A DNA stretch of 64,000 nucleotides, from contig JAMOBE010000008.1 of the NCBI GenBank assembly GCA_039908285.1, positions 1 through 64,000 of the forward strand, given 5' to 3'. Of the stretch, positions 44,295-53,067 are shown piece by piece (positions within the stretch are counted from its first letter, which is position 1; each line of letters opens with the position of its first letter). The position numbers and the translations under genes were made by a program. The stretch comes from JAMOBE01 sp039908285. Lineage in GTDB: Bacteria; Pseudomonadota; Alphaproteobacteria; Rhodospirillales; Rhodospirillaceae. The notes under the pieces are model-generated. The model was not told the origin of the DNA, did no database searches, and saw only the letters and a program-made list of their open reading frames with translations.

Positions 44295-45248
44295 TTAATA
44301 GCCAAAGCCCTTGGACAGCGCGCGGGCACCGGCGAACAGCAGCATGGTGATGACGACCTTGCGCACCACCGAGGCCTTGGTGACCGCCAGCAGGCGCACG
44401 CCCACCATCGATCCCAGCATGATGCCGATGATCGACGGCACGACGATCATGGCCAGGACGGCGCCCTGGTTGATGTAGACCCAGGCGGCCGACGTATCGG
44501 TGATGGACAGGAGAAACTTGCTGGTGGCGACGGACAGCTTGAGCGGCGCCCCCATCAGCAGATTGAGCACCGGCACGTTGGCCCATCCGGCACCAAGGCC
44601 GAACATGCCAGCCATGATGCCGATGCCCACGAACAGCAGAAGCCCCTTCGCCGTGTGATGAATCTTCCAGTCAACATTGCGGTTGATGGTTGGTTCGTAG
44701 TAAACGCCGCTGATGCGGAGCGCTGTGGACAGCGCGTCGGCTTTCTCGACTTCGGGATATTCTGATTTCTTCGCCATGAGCATGATGGCGACGATGCCGA
44801 GAATGGTGACACCCAGGGCGATCTGCACGACATTGGTGGGCAGGGCCAGCCCGATCATGGCGCCGACGATCGCCGCCGACGAGGCGATGAGGGCCACCGG
44901 CAGGGCCAGGCGGAGGTCGGCCATGCCCTTCTTGAGCAGGGCGGGTCCCGCGGCCAGGGCGCCCGACAGGGCCACCAGCAGGCCGGCACTGCGGACGAAA
45001 TCGAGATGGAAGGGGAAAAAGCCCCCGACGATCGGCACGAACAGCACGCCGCCGCCCACGCCGCCGAGAACCGCGACGATGCCGAGCGCGAACGTCACCA
45101 CGAACAGCATGAGCGGCCACGCCCACCACGGCAGGGTCGACTCCGCACCGGTGGCCGGCACGGCGTCGGCGGCCCAGGCCCCGTCTCCCCCGCTCGCCCA
45201 GGAGATACTCATTACGAACAAGAACAACAACAGAACCCGCAAAGACAT
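44295..45248 (-). CDS. TauE/SafE family anion (sulfite/organosulfur) exporter
   Basis: 317 residues with about eight membrane helices after an N-terminal signal-like segment. The two half repeats are seen in LGGVGGGVLFVPIV and GLGAGWANVPVLNLLMG. A cytoplasmic insertion at about 165-205 (YYEPTINRNVDWKIHHT) separates the halves and occurs in a subgroup linked to sulfur or phosphonate metabolism. Divergent from chrA across 260 bp that include a dyad at 45381-45400. The substrate cannot be told from sequence. Confidence 0.88.
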   Translation of the reverse strand: MSLRVLLLFLFVMSISWASGGDGAWAADAVPATGAESTLPWWAWPLMLFVVTFALGIVAVLGGVGGGVLFVPIVGGFFPFHLDFVRSAGLLVALSGALAAGPALLKKGMADLRLALPVALIASSAAIVGAMIGLALPTNVVQIALGVTILGIVAIMLMAKKSEYPEVEKADALSTALRISGVYYEPTINRNVDWKIHHTAKGLLLFVGIGIMAGMFGLGAGWANVPVLNLLMGAPLKLSVATSKFLLSITDTSAAWVYINQGAVLAMIVVPSIIGIMLGSMVGVRLLAVTKASVVRKVVITMLLFAGARALSKGFGY

Positions 45249-45380
45249 GTACGATTCCCCCTATCCTCGACAGGGCTGTTCCGCCCCCGAAGCATGACGG
45301 CGGACATCCCCTCGGCCCTGCCGGACCGTGGGAACCACCGAAACGTTGCTGACTTTGGTCCATCATTTATGTAACATATC

Positions 45381-45400
45381 GCGACACCGTGCAATGTCGC
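45381..45400. promoter_or_regulatory. Dyad GCGACA-N8-TGTCGC, candidate operator
   Basis: Two 6-bp arms face each other in the divergent TauE-chrA region, next to AT-rich TTATGTAACATAT (45367-45379). One regulator could control both transporters. No regulator gene is adjacent. Confidence 0.35.
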
Positions 45401-45508
45401 ATTTTGCATCAGTTGACTACAGGGGACGACACGTTGCCCGCCGGGCAGCCCTTGAATCCGTCACTCGGTGATGCATATGGACATGGTATGCCACAAGGGG
45501 GGATGACC

Positions 45509-46909
45509 ATGGACGAACGGACGTCGACGGCCGGCGAAACGGTGGCGGAACGCGCCCATTCAGTGTCGTTCGCCGAGGCCTTCTGGCTGTGGCTCAAGAT
45601 CGGACTGTTGAGCTTTGGCGGTCCGGCCGGGCAGATCGCCATGATGCATCGCATCCTGGTGGATGAGAAGCGCTGGATCAGCGAGAGCCGCTTCCTGCAC
45701 GCGCTCAATTACTGCATGCTGCTGCCGGGGCCGGAGGCACAACAGCTCGCCACCTATATGGGGTGGCTCCTGCACCGGACGGCGGGTGGCATCGTCGCCG
45801 GCACCCTGTTCGTGCTGCCCGGTTTCTTCGTCATCGTCGGGCTCAGCATCCTCTATGCCGTGTTCCAGGAGGTAACCCTGGTGCAGGCGATGTTCTTCGG
45901 CATCAAGGCGGCGGTGCTGGCGGTGGTCGTCGAGGCGGTGATGCGCCTTGGCAAGCGGGCGCTCAAGAACACGGTCATGCGCGCCCTGGCGGGGCTCGCC
46001 TTCATTGCAATCTTCTTCTTCGACGTTCCATTCCCGGTGATCGTGCTCACGGCGGCATCGATCGGCCTAGTCGGTGCCCGACTCCGTCCCGACACCTTCG
46101 TGGTGATCAAGGGCCAGGAGCCCAAGGCGGGGGCGAAGCCGGTGATCGACGCCCTGCTGACCGATGGCCACCAGCCCGAGCACACCCGTCCTTCGGTGCT
46201 GCGGGCCGTCAAGGTGGCGGTCGTGTGGCTCGCCGTGTGGTTCGCGCCGCTGCTGGTCCTTTCCCTGCTGACGGGGGTCAGCGGCGTGTTCATGCAGGAA
46301 GGGCTGTTCTTCAGCAAGATGGCGGTGGTGACCTTCGGCGGCGCCTATGCCGTGCTGGCCTACGTGGCGCAGCAGGCGGTGGCCACCTATGGCTGGCTCG
46401 CCCCGGGGGAGATGCTGGATGGCCTCGGCCTCGCCGAGACCACGCCCGGACCACTGATCATGGTGCTGGCCTTCGTCGGCTTCCTCGCCGCCTTCCGCGA
46501 CCCCGGCATGCTCGACCCGGTGGTGGCCGGAGTCCTGGGCGCGACGCTGACCACCTGGGTCACCTTCGCCCCCTGCTTCCTGTGGATCTTCCTCGGCGCC
46601 CCGTGGATCGAGTCCCTGCGCGGCAACAAGGCCCTCAGTGCGGCCCTGTCCACCATCACCGCCGCGGTGGTGGGCGTCGTGCTCAACCTCGCCGTGTGGT
46701 TCAGCCTGCACGTGCTGTTCGGCCGGGTGGACGAGATCTCCGTCCTGGGGGCGCGGCTCATGGTGCCGGTGTGGCAGACCCTCGACGGCGCCGCCCTGGT
46801 CCTGGCCGCCGGAGCCCTGATCGCGACGCTGCGCTTCCATGCCGACATGATCAAGACTCTGCTGGTCAGCGCCGCCCTGGGGGCCGTATGGTTCCAACTG
46901 ATGCGGTAG
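45509..46909 (+). CDS. chrA: Chromate transporter ChrA family, two-domain form
   Basis: 466 residues from the ATG at 45509, with AGGGGGG six bases upstream. The N-terminal CHR domain has LLSFGGPAGQIAMMH and LPGPEAQQLATYMGWL; the second has VTFGGAYAVLAYVAQQAV and AETTPGPLIMVLAFVGF. Around ten to twelve membrane helices. ChrA proteins export chromate; in many bacteria the natural substrate may be another oxyanion such as sulfate. The neighbourhood of a TauE exporter fits oxyanion handling. Confidence 0.92.
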   Translation: MDERTSTAGETVAERAHSVSFAEAFWLWLKIGLLSFGGPAGQIAMMHRILVDEKRWISESRFLHALNYCMLLPGPEAQQLATYMGWLLHRTAGGIVAGTLFVLPGFFVIVGLSILYAVFQEVTLVQAMFFGIKAAVLAVVVEAVMRLGKRALKNTVMRALAGLAFIAIFFFDVPFPVIVLTAASIGLVGARLRPDTFVVIKGQEPKAGAKPVIDALLTDGHQPEHTRPSVLRAVKVAVVWLAVWFAPLLVLSLLTGVSGVFMQEGLFFSKMAVVTFGGAYAVLAYVAQQAVATYGWLAPGEMLDGLGLAETTPGPLIMVLAFVGFLAAFRDPGMLDPVVAGVLGATLTTWVTFAPCFLWIFLGAPWIESLRGNKALSAALSTITAAVVGVVLNLAVWFSLHVLFGRVDEISVLGARLMVPVWQTLDGAALVLAAGALIATLRFHADMIKTLLVSAALGAVWFQLMR

Positions 46910-46961
46910 GAGTTGCCGCGGAGCAAAGCCTCAGATCTACATCCAGAACAACGCAAGACGC

Positions 46962-47198
46962 GTGCACGGGGAACTCGCGCGCGCTCAGCGGGAACTCGAG
47001 GAGACACGCCGCACCGCCGAGCAGCAGGGCAAGGCGGAAATGCTTCTCCGCCTTCTGCGCCGACGTTTCGGACCGTTGACTACCGAAGATGAGGCGCGGG
47101 TTCGAGCAGCCGATACCGCCCTTCTGGACGCGTGGAGCGAACGCTTTATCGATGCCGACCACCTGGCCGACGTATTCGCCGAGACCGGTCCATATTGA
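46962..47198 (+). pseudogene. C-terminal remnant of an Rpn/DUF4351-type protein
   Basis: 78 residues from a GTG. RTAEQQGKAEMLLRLLRRRFGPL and ALLDAWSERFIDADHLADVF match the tail of the PD-(D/E)XK transposase-like (Rpn) or DUF4351 proteins, which end this way after about 250 residues of nuclease domain. The nuclease part is missing: the frame continues upstream only into the chrA 3' end. It is a relic of a multi-copy family. Confidence 0.7.
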
Positions 47199-47206
47199 AT
47201 TTTCCC

Positions 47207-47620
47207 TCACCGGGCTCCCAACCGGCGGATCATGTCGATTCCATCGCCGACGATGTCGGCCATGAACGAGGCGGCGCGGGTCTTGTCGGCGCAGGCGTCG
47301 TCGAAAGCGGCGGCGAACAGATCCTTGATCTGCCGGGTGGTCTCGTCGTTGTGGTGGGAGGAGGCGCCGGAGAACGTGCCCACGGTGAAGGTGGCCACCA
47401 CGGCGATGTCGCCCGCCGACAGATTCAGGTCACGGGCGATCATGTAGATCGCCGCCGCCGTCAGGCGAATTGCCTTGTCGTAATACTCCACGCGCGGATC
47501 GGCGGTCTCGTCGCCGTCCTGTCCTGCCTGCCGCACCAGTTCGGCGAACTGCTGGGCCTCCATGTGACGAAACAGGGGATCGACGTTTTCAAGCAACGTT
47601 CTGGGATCGAAGCTCGCCAT
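47207..47620 (-). CDS. Hypothetical protein of unknown function
   Basis: 137 residues, AAAGG upstream of ATG. Hydrophilic and helical, with FDPRTLLENVDPLFRHMEAQQFAELV, IYMIARDLNLSAGDIAVVATFTVG and DGIDMIRRLG. No signal peptide or known motif. It diverges from hemW (149 bp between starts) and nearly abuts the DUF4351 remnant's stop. Confidence 0.65.
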   Translation of the reverse strand: MASFDPRTLLENVDPLFRHMEAQQFAELVRQAGQDGDETADPRVEYYDKAIRLTAAAIYMIARDLNLSAGDIAVVATFTVGTFSGASSHHNDETTRQIKDLFAAAFDDACADKTRAASFMADIVGDGIDMIRRLGAR

Positions 47621-47769
47621 GATGCGGCCTTTCGCCAGTTTCAGCGTTCGGTAGAGAGTGATATGGTCGCGCCGAGCCACCTGACGAGAGGCGCCACGAG
47701 GGGTAATACCGGCGAGCCCACGGATCCCATCCCTTCCCGCCGCGGCGGGAAGATCGTATAAGCGGGGCC

Positions 47770-49011
47770 ATGACGCTCGGCATCTACGTCCACTGGCCCT
47801 TCTGCGTTTCCAAGTGTCCGTACTGCGACTTCAATTCCCGCGTCGCCGGCGAGATCGACCAGGCGCGGTGGCGGCGGGCGCTGCTGCGCGATCTGGATCA
47901 TTTCGCAGCGGAAACGACCGGCCGCACCGTGGGGAGCCTGTTTTTCGGTGGCGGCACGCCGTCGCTGATGGCGCCCGAGACGGTGGCGGCGATCGTCGAC
48001 GCCGTGCGGCGACACTGGACCGTGAGTCCGGACCTGGAAATCTCCCTGGAGGCCAATCCCGGCACCGTCGATCGCGGGCGTTTCCTGGCCCTGCGCGCGG
48101 CGGGGATCACCCGTCTGTCCCTTGGGGTTCAGTCGCTGAACGAGGAGGCGCTGCGATTTCTCGGACGGGTGCATGGCGTGGCCGAAGCGCTTGACGCCAT
48201 CGCCCTGGCTGGCGCCACCTTCCCGCGGCTGTCGCTGGACCTGATCCATGCCCGTCCGGGGCAGACGGTTGCGGGCTGGCGGGAGGAACTGGAGCGGGCG
48301 CTCTCTTTCGGCGCCGGTCATCTGTCGCTCTATCAGCTCGGCATCGAGACGGGCACGGCCTTCCACCGGCTCCAGGCCCGGGGGGACCTGGTGCTGCCGG
48401 ACGAGGACGAGGCCACCCGGCTGTTCGAGGTGACGCAGGAAGTCACCGCCGCCGCCGGTCTGCCGGCCTATGAAGTCTCCAATCATGCCCGCCCCGGCGA
48501 GGAGTGCCGGCACAATCTGGCCGGCTGGCGCGGCATGGACTATGTCGGCATCGGGCCGGGCGCCCATGGACGCCTCACCGGCGGGGATGGGGGAGGAGGA
48601 GAGACCGACGCGGTGTATCAGCATCCCTCGCCCGGGACCTGGCTGCGCCTGGTGGAGAGCCGGGGCCACGGCACCCATGAACGGGCCCGCCTCCACGCCG
48701 ACGAGCGGGCGGAGGAGCTGCTGCTGATCGGCCTGCGCCTGGTGGAGGGGGTGGACCGCCGGCGGTTCCATCGTCTCACCGGCCGGCCGCTGACCGTGGC
48801 GCCCGAGGTGCTGGCCCGGCTTGACGGGTTCATCGACCTTGACGACCGTGTCCTCCGCGCGACACCCGCCGGGCGCCTCGCCCTGAACGAGGTGCTGCGG
48901 GTGCTGCTGGCCTTATGCGGTTTCCGGAAACCTGCGCTCGAGTGCGAGGGAGCACGCCGCATGCTCACCCGACGATGCCGCCGTCCACCAGGTGAACCTG
49001 ACGGTCGGTGA
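47770..49011 (+). CDS. hemW: HemW-like radical SAM protein (heme chaperone)
   Basis: 413 residues. The radical-SAM cysteines are Cys12, Cys16 and Cys19 in FCVSKCPYC; GGGTPSLM, SLEANPGT, LSLGVQSL and YEVSNHARPGEECRHN are HemW signatures. It is related to coproporphyrinogen oxidase HemN but lacks its extra N-terminal part. HemW inserts heme into respiratory proteins. The last 35 residues after LLALCG are encoded by a GGTTTCCGGAAACC palindrome and then by antisense of the ABC ATPase gene (47-bp overlap), so the C-terminus looks newly acquired. Confidence 0.9.
   Translation: MTLGIYVHWPFCVSKCPYCDFNSRVAGEIDQARWRRALLRDLDHFAAETTGRTVGSLFFGGGTPSLMAPETVAAIVDAVRRHWTVSPDLEISLEANPGTVDRGRFLALRAAGITRLSLGVQSLNEEALRFLGRVHGVAEALDAIALAGATFPRLSLDLIHARPGQTVAGWREELERALSFGAGHLSLYQLGIETGTAFHRLQARGDLVLPDEDEATRLFEVTQEVTAAAGLPAYEVSNHARPGEECRHNLAGWRGMDYVGIGPGAHGRLTGGDGGGGETDAVYQHPSPGTWLRLVESRGHGTHERARLHADERAEELLLIGLRLVEGVDRRRFHRLTGRPLTVAPEVLARLDGFIDLDDRVLRATPAGRLALNEVLRVLLALCGFRKPALECEGARRMLTRRCRRPPGEPDGR
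48919..48932. repeat. Palindrome GGTTTCCGGAAACC inside the hemW 3' end
   Basis: A perfect 14-bp dyad of the same TTTCC/GGAAA family. It lies in the coding frame of hemW and shifts the protein into a non-family tail. Confidence 0.75.
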
Positions 49012-49654
49012 GGTCGGCCAGAACCGGGTCGTGGGTGACCACGATCACCGTTCGTCCCTCGTCGTGGGCGAGGGCGCTCAGGATGGCGAAGACCCGCTGG
49101 GCCGAGGCGCTGTCCAGGTTGCCGGTGGGTTCATCGGCCAGGATGATCGCCGGGTCGTTGGCGAGTGCCCGGGCGATGGCCACCCTCTGCCGCTCGCCGC
49201 CCGAGAGCTGGTCCGGGCGCTTGGAGAGATGTGCCGACAGGCCCATGGCGCCGAGCAGCTCGGCGGCGCGGGCGCGCATGTCCCCCTCGCCGCGGCCACC
49301 CTTCTTCTTCATCGGGATCATCACGTTCATCAGCGCGGTGAACTCGGGCAGCAGGAAGTGGAACTGAAAGACGAAGCCGAGCTTCATCAGCCGCAGCCGC
49401 GCCTGCTCCTCGGGGGGAAGACGGCTCGCGTCCTCGCCGTCGATGAGGACCCGCCCCGACGTCGGCGTGTCCAGGAGCCCGAGCACGTAGAGCAGCGACG
49501 ACTTGCCCGAGCCCGACGCCCCGGTGATGGCGACGAACTCGCCCCGGGCGGCGGCGAAGTCGATGCCGTGCAGCAGGGTGACGGGCACCGGCCCCGGGAG
49601 GACCCGCGCCATGCCCTCGGCGGCGATGGCGGCCGCTATGGCGGTGACCGTCAT
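48965..49654 (-). CDS. ABC transporter ATPase, LolD/MacB type
   Basis: 229 residues. Walker A GASGSGKSS, Q-loop FQFHFLLPEFTALMNV, signature LSGGERQR, Walker B ILADEPTGNLD, H-loop VTHDP. The Q-loop form and FtsX-type partner fit lipoprotein release (LolCDE) or MacB-like export. It overlaps its permease by ATGA. A canonical alphaproteobacterial LolD pairs with LolC/E; here only one permease is present, so another role is possible. Confidence 0.88.
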   Translation of the reverse strand: MTVTAIAAAIAAEGMARVLPGPVPVTLLHGIDFAAARGEFVAITGASGSGKSSLLYVLGLLDTPTSGRVLIDGEDASRLPPEEQARLRLMKLGFVFQFHFLLPEFTALMNVMIPMKKKGGRGEGDMRARAAELLGAMGLSAHLSKRPDQLSGGERQRVAIARALANDPAIILADEPTGNLDSASAQRVFAILSALAHDEGRTVIVVTHDPVLADLTDRQVHLVDGGIVG

Positions 49655-50895
49655 CCGCCGCCCCGCAGGATCTCCACCGGACGCAGCCGGGCCGCCCGCC
49701 GCGCCGGCAGCCAGGCGGCGAAGGTCGCCGTGACCACCGCCACCCCTCCGGAAATCAGGTAATGCTTCGGCGTGCGGTAGAGAATGAACCCCTGCGCCTT
49801 GACGAAGCCCTCCATCTTGATGTCGATGGAGGCCATGAGTTCCACCAGTCCATAGCCGATGAGCCAGCCCACCAGTGTGCCGATCATGCCGATCGCCAGC
49901 CCCTCCAGCACGAAGATGCGCCGGATGTCGGCCTCGGTGAAGCCCATGGACTTGAGGATGGCGATGTCGCGGGTCTTCTCGAACACCACCGTCGAGATGA
50001 TATTGAAGATACCGAAGCTGGCGACGATGAGGATCGCCCCCACCGTCGAGTACATGATGGCGTTCTGGATGATGAAGATGCCGAGCACGTTGCGCGAGGC
50101 CTCCTCCCAGGACTCGGCGCGGTAGCCGAAGCGGGCCTCGATGCGCCGGGCCATGGTCGAGGCGTCGGCGATGTCGTCAAGTTTGATCCGGATGCGGTTG
50201 ACCACGTTCGGCCGATTTTGCAGGATCTGCACCTTTTTCAGCAGGGCATAGCTGTCGAAGTTGTCCACCAGCGTGATGCCGCTCGCGAAGATGCCGACCA
50301 CCGTCATCTTCAGCGCCACCCCCTCGGGCGATACCGCCGAGACCGTGTCGTTGAGCCTGACCCCGGCCTTTTCCGCCACCCCCTGGCCCAGGATGATGGC
50401 GTTGGGGGAGGTGCGCAGGGCGTCAAGCGAGCCCTCGACCATGTCCTTTTCCAGGTTGGTGACCAGGCGCTCCTGTTCGGGCTCGATGCCGGTGACGCTG
50501 GTGGCCACGTCCTTGGCGCCGAAGCGCAGCAGTACCTGACCGCTCAGCACCGGCGCCACGTGCAGGCCGGGGAGACGGCGCAGGCTGTCGATGACGGCCC
50601 GGGCGTTGCGGATGCCGCGCACCTCGTCCTTCGGCTTGACCCCGACGAGCTGGACGGCGCCTCCGGGAAAGACCATCTCCACCGGCTGGGGGGGCGGGTG
50701 GCGGAACTCGTCGCGGATGACGATGTGGGGCTGGACGTCGATCACCCGGGCGACGAAATCACGCTGGAAGCCCTGCATCATCGCGGCGATGCCGATGAAA
50801 AAGCCCACCCCCAGGGCCGCCCCCAGCACCGACACCAGAGTCTGGCGGCGGCGAAAGCGCAGGTGCGACACGGCGATGGACAGAACAAGCGACAT
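49651..50895 (-). CDS. FtsX-like ABC permease (LolC/MacB family)
   Basis: 414 residues. TM1 near the N-terminus (VSVLGAALGVGFFIGIAAMM), a periplasmic domain of about 220 residues, then three helices with IISTVVFEKTRDIAILKSMGF and the final ARRAARLRPVEILRGGG. This is the mechanotransmission class of permease without a membrane channel for import. A homodimer with the downstream ATPase is likely. It starts three bases after the aminopeptidase stop. Confidence 0.87.
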   Translation of the reverse strand: MSLVLSIAVSHLRFRRRQTLVSVLGAALGVGFFIGIAAMMQGFQRDFVARVIDVQPHIVIRDEFRHPPPQPVEMVFPGGAVQLVGVKPKDEVRGIRNARAVIDSLRRLPGLHVAPVLSGQVLLRFGAKDVATSVTGIEPEQERLVTNLEKDMVEGSLDALRTSPNAIILGQGVAEKAGVRLNDTVSAVSPEGVALKMTVVGIFASGITLVDNFDSYALLKKVQILQNRPNVVNRIRIKLDDIADASTMARRIEARFGYRAESWEEASRNVLGIFIIQNAIMYSTVGAILIVASFGIFNIISTVVFEKTRDIAILKSMGFTEADIRRIFVLEGLAIGMIGTLVGWLIGYGLVELMASIDIKMEGFVKAQGFILYRTPKHYLISGGVAVVTATFAAWLPARRAARLRPVEILRGGG

Positions 50896-50898
50896 GGC

Positions 50899-52701
50899 TC
50901 ACCCCCCGAGGACCGCCGTCGCCCCTGCGAGCCAGTCCGCCGTCTCGCCATCGACGAGGGGGGAGAGGGTGACGCGGACCCGGTCGTGGTAGGCGTCGAG
51001 CCAGGCGATCTCGTCCCGATCGAGCAGGGCCGGATCCACCAGAGCCCGGTCGATGGGGGCGAGGGTCAGGGTCTCGAAGCGCAACAGGTCGCGTTCCGCT
51101 CCCTCCGGTTTCGGCGCCGCCACCACCGTGACCAGGCTCTCGATGCGGATGCCGAAGGCTCCGGTCCGGTAGTAGCCCGGCTCGTTGGAGACGATCATGC
51201 CCGCTTTCAGGGCGATGTCGTTGCCGGCCTTGGCGATGCGGTGGGGACCCTCGTGGACGGCGAGGTAGCTGCCGACTCCATGGCCGGTGCCGTGGTCATA
51301 GTCCACCCCGTCCGCCCACAGCGCCCGCCGCGCCAGCATGTCGAGCTGACTGCCGGTGGTGCCCGCTGGAAAGACCGCCTCGGCGATGGCGATGTGGCCC
51401 TTCAGCACCTGGGTGAAGCGGCGGCGCTCCAGGGAGCCGGGGGGCCCCAGGGCGATGGTGCGGGTGACGTCGGTGGTGCCGTCCAGGTACTGGCCTCCCG
51501 AGTCCACCAGGTAGAGCATCCCGGGCAGGTAGAGCATCCCGGGCGCCAGGACCCGGTCGGTCTCCGGCCGGCCGTGGTAGTGGACGATGGCGCCGTTGGT
51601 GCCGGCCGCCGAGATGGTGGCGAAGCTCGGTCCCCGACTGGCGCCGTCTTCGGCGCGCAAGGCCTCCAGCCGGCGGGCGGCGGAGAGTTCGGTCACGCCC
51701 CCCCGCGGCACCTCCCGCTCCAGCCAGGCCAGGAAGCGGACCAGAGCCACGCCGTCGCGCACGTGGGCGGCGCGAGCCCCGGCCAGCTCGACCTCATTCT
51801 TGCAGGCCCGCGGCAGGGCGCACGGGTCGGTTCCACGGTCTGGACGGGCGCCGGCGGCGCGCAGCCGCTCGAGGATCCACATCGGCGTGCCGGCTCCGTC
51901 GTAGCGTACCCTCGCCGTTTCCTCGCCCAGCACGTCCAGGGCCGGGCCGAAGGCGCCCGGATCGGCGATGCGGACCGATGGCCCGAGGAAATCGCGCAAG
52001 GTCTCGTCCACCTTGGCCGGGTCGATGAACAGCTCCACCCACGTGTCGGCATGAAGGATGGCGAAGGCGAGCACCAGCGGCGTGAACGGCACGTCCCCCC
52101 CCCGGATGTTGAGCAGCCAGGCGATGGACTCCGGGGCGCTCAGGACCGCCGCGTCGACTCGGGCGGCCTTCAGCGTCTCGCAGACCTCGCTCCGCTTGTC
52201 CTGACTGGAGCGGCCGGACCAGGACAGGTCATGGGGCACCGCCGGAGCCGACGGCGGCGGCGGTCGATCACCCCACACCGCGTCCAGCGGATTGCCGTCG
52301 GTCTGGACCAGCGTCGCCCCGGCGCGGCGGCAGGCATCGCCGAGATGCCGCGCGCCGTCGGGCGAATGCAGCCAGGGATCGTAGCCGAGGCGAGCCCCCG
52401 ACGGCAGGGTGTCGCCGATCCACTGCTCCGGTGTCAGGGTGCCCGAATGCAGGACCTGGAACAGGGCCGGGTCCACCTCCGCCCCGGCCTGAAGGGTATA
52501 GCGGCCGTCCACGAACAGGACCGCCCGGTCGGCCAGCACCACCGCGGTCCCCGCCGAGCCGCCGAAGCCGGTCAGCCAGCGCAGCCGCTCGGCGTGGGCC
52601 GGCAGGGACTCGCACTGGTGCTCGTCGGCGTGGGGGACGACGAAGCCATCCAGCGTGCGAGCCCGAAGTTCCCCGCGCAGGGCGTCCAGCCGATCCTTCA
52701 C
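50899..52701 (-). CDS. Xaa-Pro aminopeptidase (M24B)
   Basis: About 600 residues from a GTG with AGGAGGGAG upstream; an ATG at 52719 (overlapping the brnA stop as TGATG) adds six residues. Two creatinase N-terminal domains precede the pita-bread domain, whose metal ligands lie in LVDSGGQYLDGTTDVTRT, HGTGHGVGSYL, SNEPGYY and IESLVTV. It releases N-terminal residues before proline. An 18-bp perfect tandem duplication repeats LYLPGM just before the first ligand strand. Confidence 0.92.
   Translation of the reverse strand: MKDRLDALRGELRARTLDGFVVPHADEHQCESLPAHAERLRWLTGFGGSAGTAVVLADRAVLFVDGRYTLQAGAEVDPALFQVLHSGTLTPEQWIGDTLPSGARLGYDPWLHSPDGARHLGDACRRAGATLVQTDGNPLDAVWGDRPPPPSAPAVPHDLSWSGRSSQDKRSEVCETLKAARVDAAVLSAPESIAWLLNIRGGDVPFTPLVLAFAILHADTWVELFIDPAKVDETLRDFLGPSVRIADPGAFGPALDVLGEETARVRYDGAGTPMWILERLRAAGARPDRGTDPCALPRACKNEVELAGARAAHVRDGVALVRFLAWLEREVPRGGVTELSAARRLEALRAEDGASRGPSFATISAAGTNGAIVHYHGRPETDRVLAPGMLYLPGMLYLVDSGGQYLDGTTDVTRTIALGPPGSLERRRFTQVLKGHIAIAEAVFPAGTTGSQLDMLARRALWADGVDYDHGTGHGVGSYLAVHEGPHRIAKAGNDIALKAGMIVSNEPGYYRTGAFGIRIESLVTVVAAPKPEGAERDLLRFETLTLAPIDRALVDPALLDRDEIAWLDAYHDRVRVTLSPLVDGETADWLAGATAVLGG
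51508..51543. repeat. In-frame 18-bp tandem duplication in the aminopeptidase
   Basis: CAGGTAGAGCATCCCGGG occurs twice in a row (51508-51525, 51526-51543). It adds six residues to the motif APGMLYLVDSGG, next to the metal site. A recent slippage event is likely. Confidence 0.95.
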
Positions 52702-52718
52702 GTCGCTCCCTCCTGCCA

Positions 52719-52979
52719 TCACCCGTCTCGTTCCGTCGCCACCAGTCGCCGTAGCGCGTCGTTGATGCGCGACTGCCAGCCGGGGCCGGCGGCCCGGAAA
52801 TATGCCACGATATCGGCGTCCAGCCGAATGGTGGTCGACACCTTCGGTGCCTCGGCCTTCGGTCGGCCACGCTTCACGTGCACCTTGGCAAACCTCGCCT
52901 GCCACTCGGGAGCGGACAGGTCGGGCGCGTCGTCCGGATCATTCCAATCGGGGTCCGTAGTGAACTTGTTCGCGGTCAT
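52719..52979 (-). CDS. brnA: BrnA-type antitoxin
   Basis: 86 residues. The C-terminal ribbon-helix-helix (APKVSTTIRLDADIVAYFRAAGPGWQSRINDALRRLV, key words TTIRLDADIV, GPGWQSRINDAL) is the BrnA DNA-binding domain that represses the brnTA operon and neutralises the BrnT RNase. The N-terminal part binds toxin. Its toxin gene upstream is broken (52939-53067), so it is an orphan antitoxin, perhaps now just regulating the operon with the aminopeptidase and ABC genes downstream. Confidence 0.88.
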   Translation of the reverse strand: MTANKFTTDPDWNDPDDAPDLSAPEWQARFAKVHVKRGRPKAEAPKVSTTIRLDADIVAYFRAAGPGWQSRINDALRRLVATERDG

Positions 52980-53067
52980 TGGCTTTCCTCAGGCTGATGA
53001 TTCGGCGCGATGCGCCACGTCGAGTCCAGACCAAAAAGGTTCGTATTGCCGCCCCCCATCTCCCAGT
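52939..53067 (-). pseudogene. brnT: 3' remnant of a brnT toxin gene
   Basis: Translated in the frame that follows the phosphodiesterase stop, this stretch gives LVWTRRGASRRIISLRKANDRE and HYGPRLE, the last strand and helix of BrnT (the family ends in IIS-R-KA-xxE-xxY). It overlaps brnA by 41 bp, as intact brnTA pairs do. About the first two thirds, including the catalytic residues, are gone; the phosphodiesterase gene now occupies that place. Confidence 0.7.
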
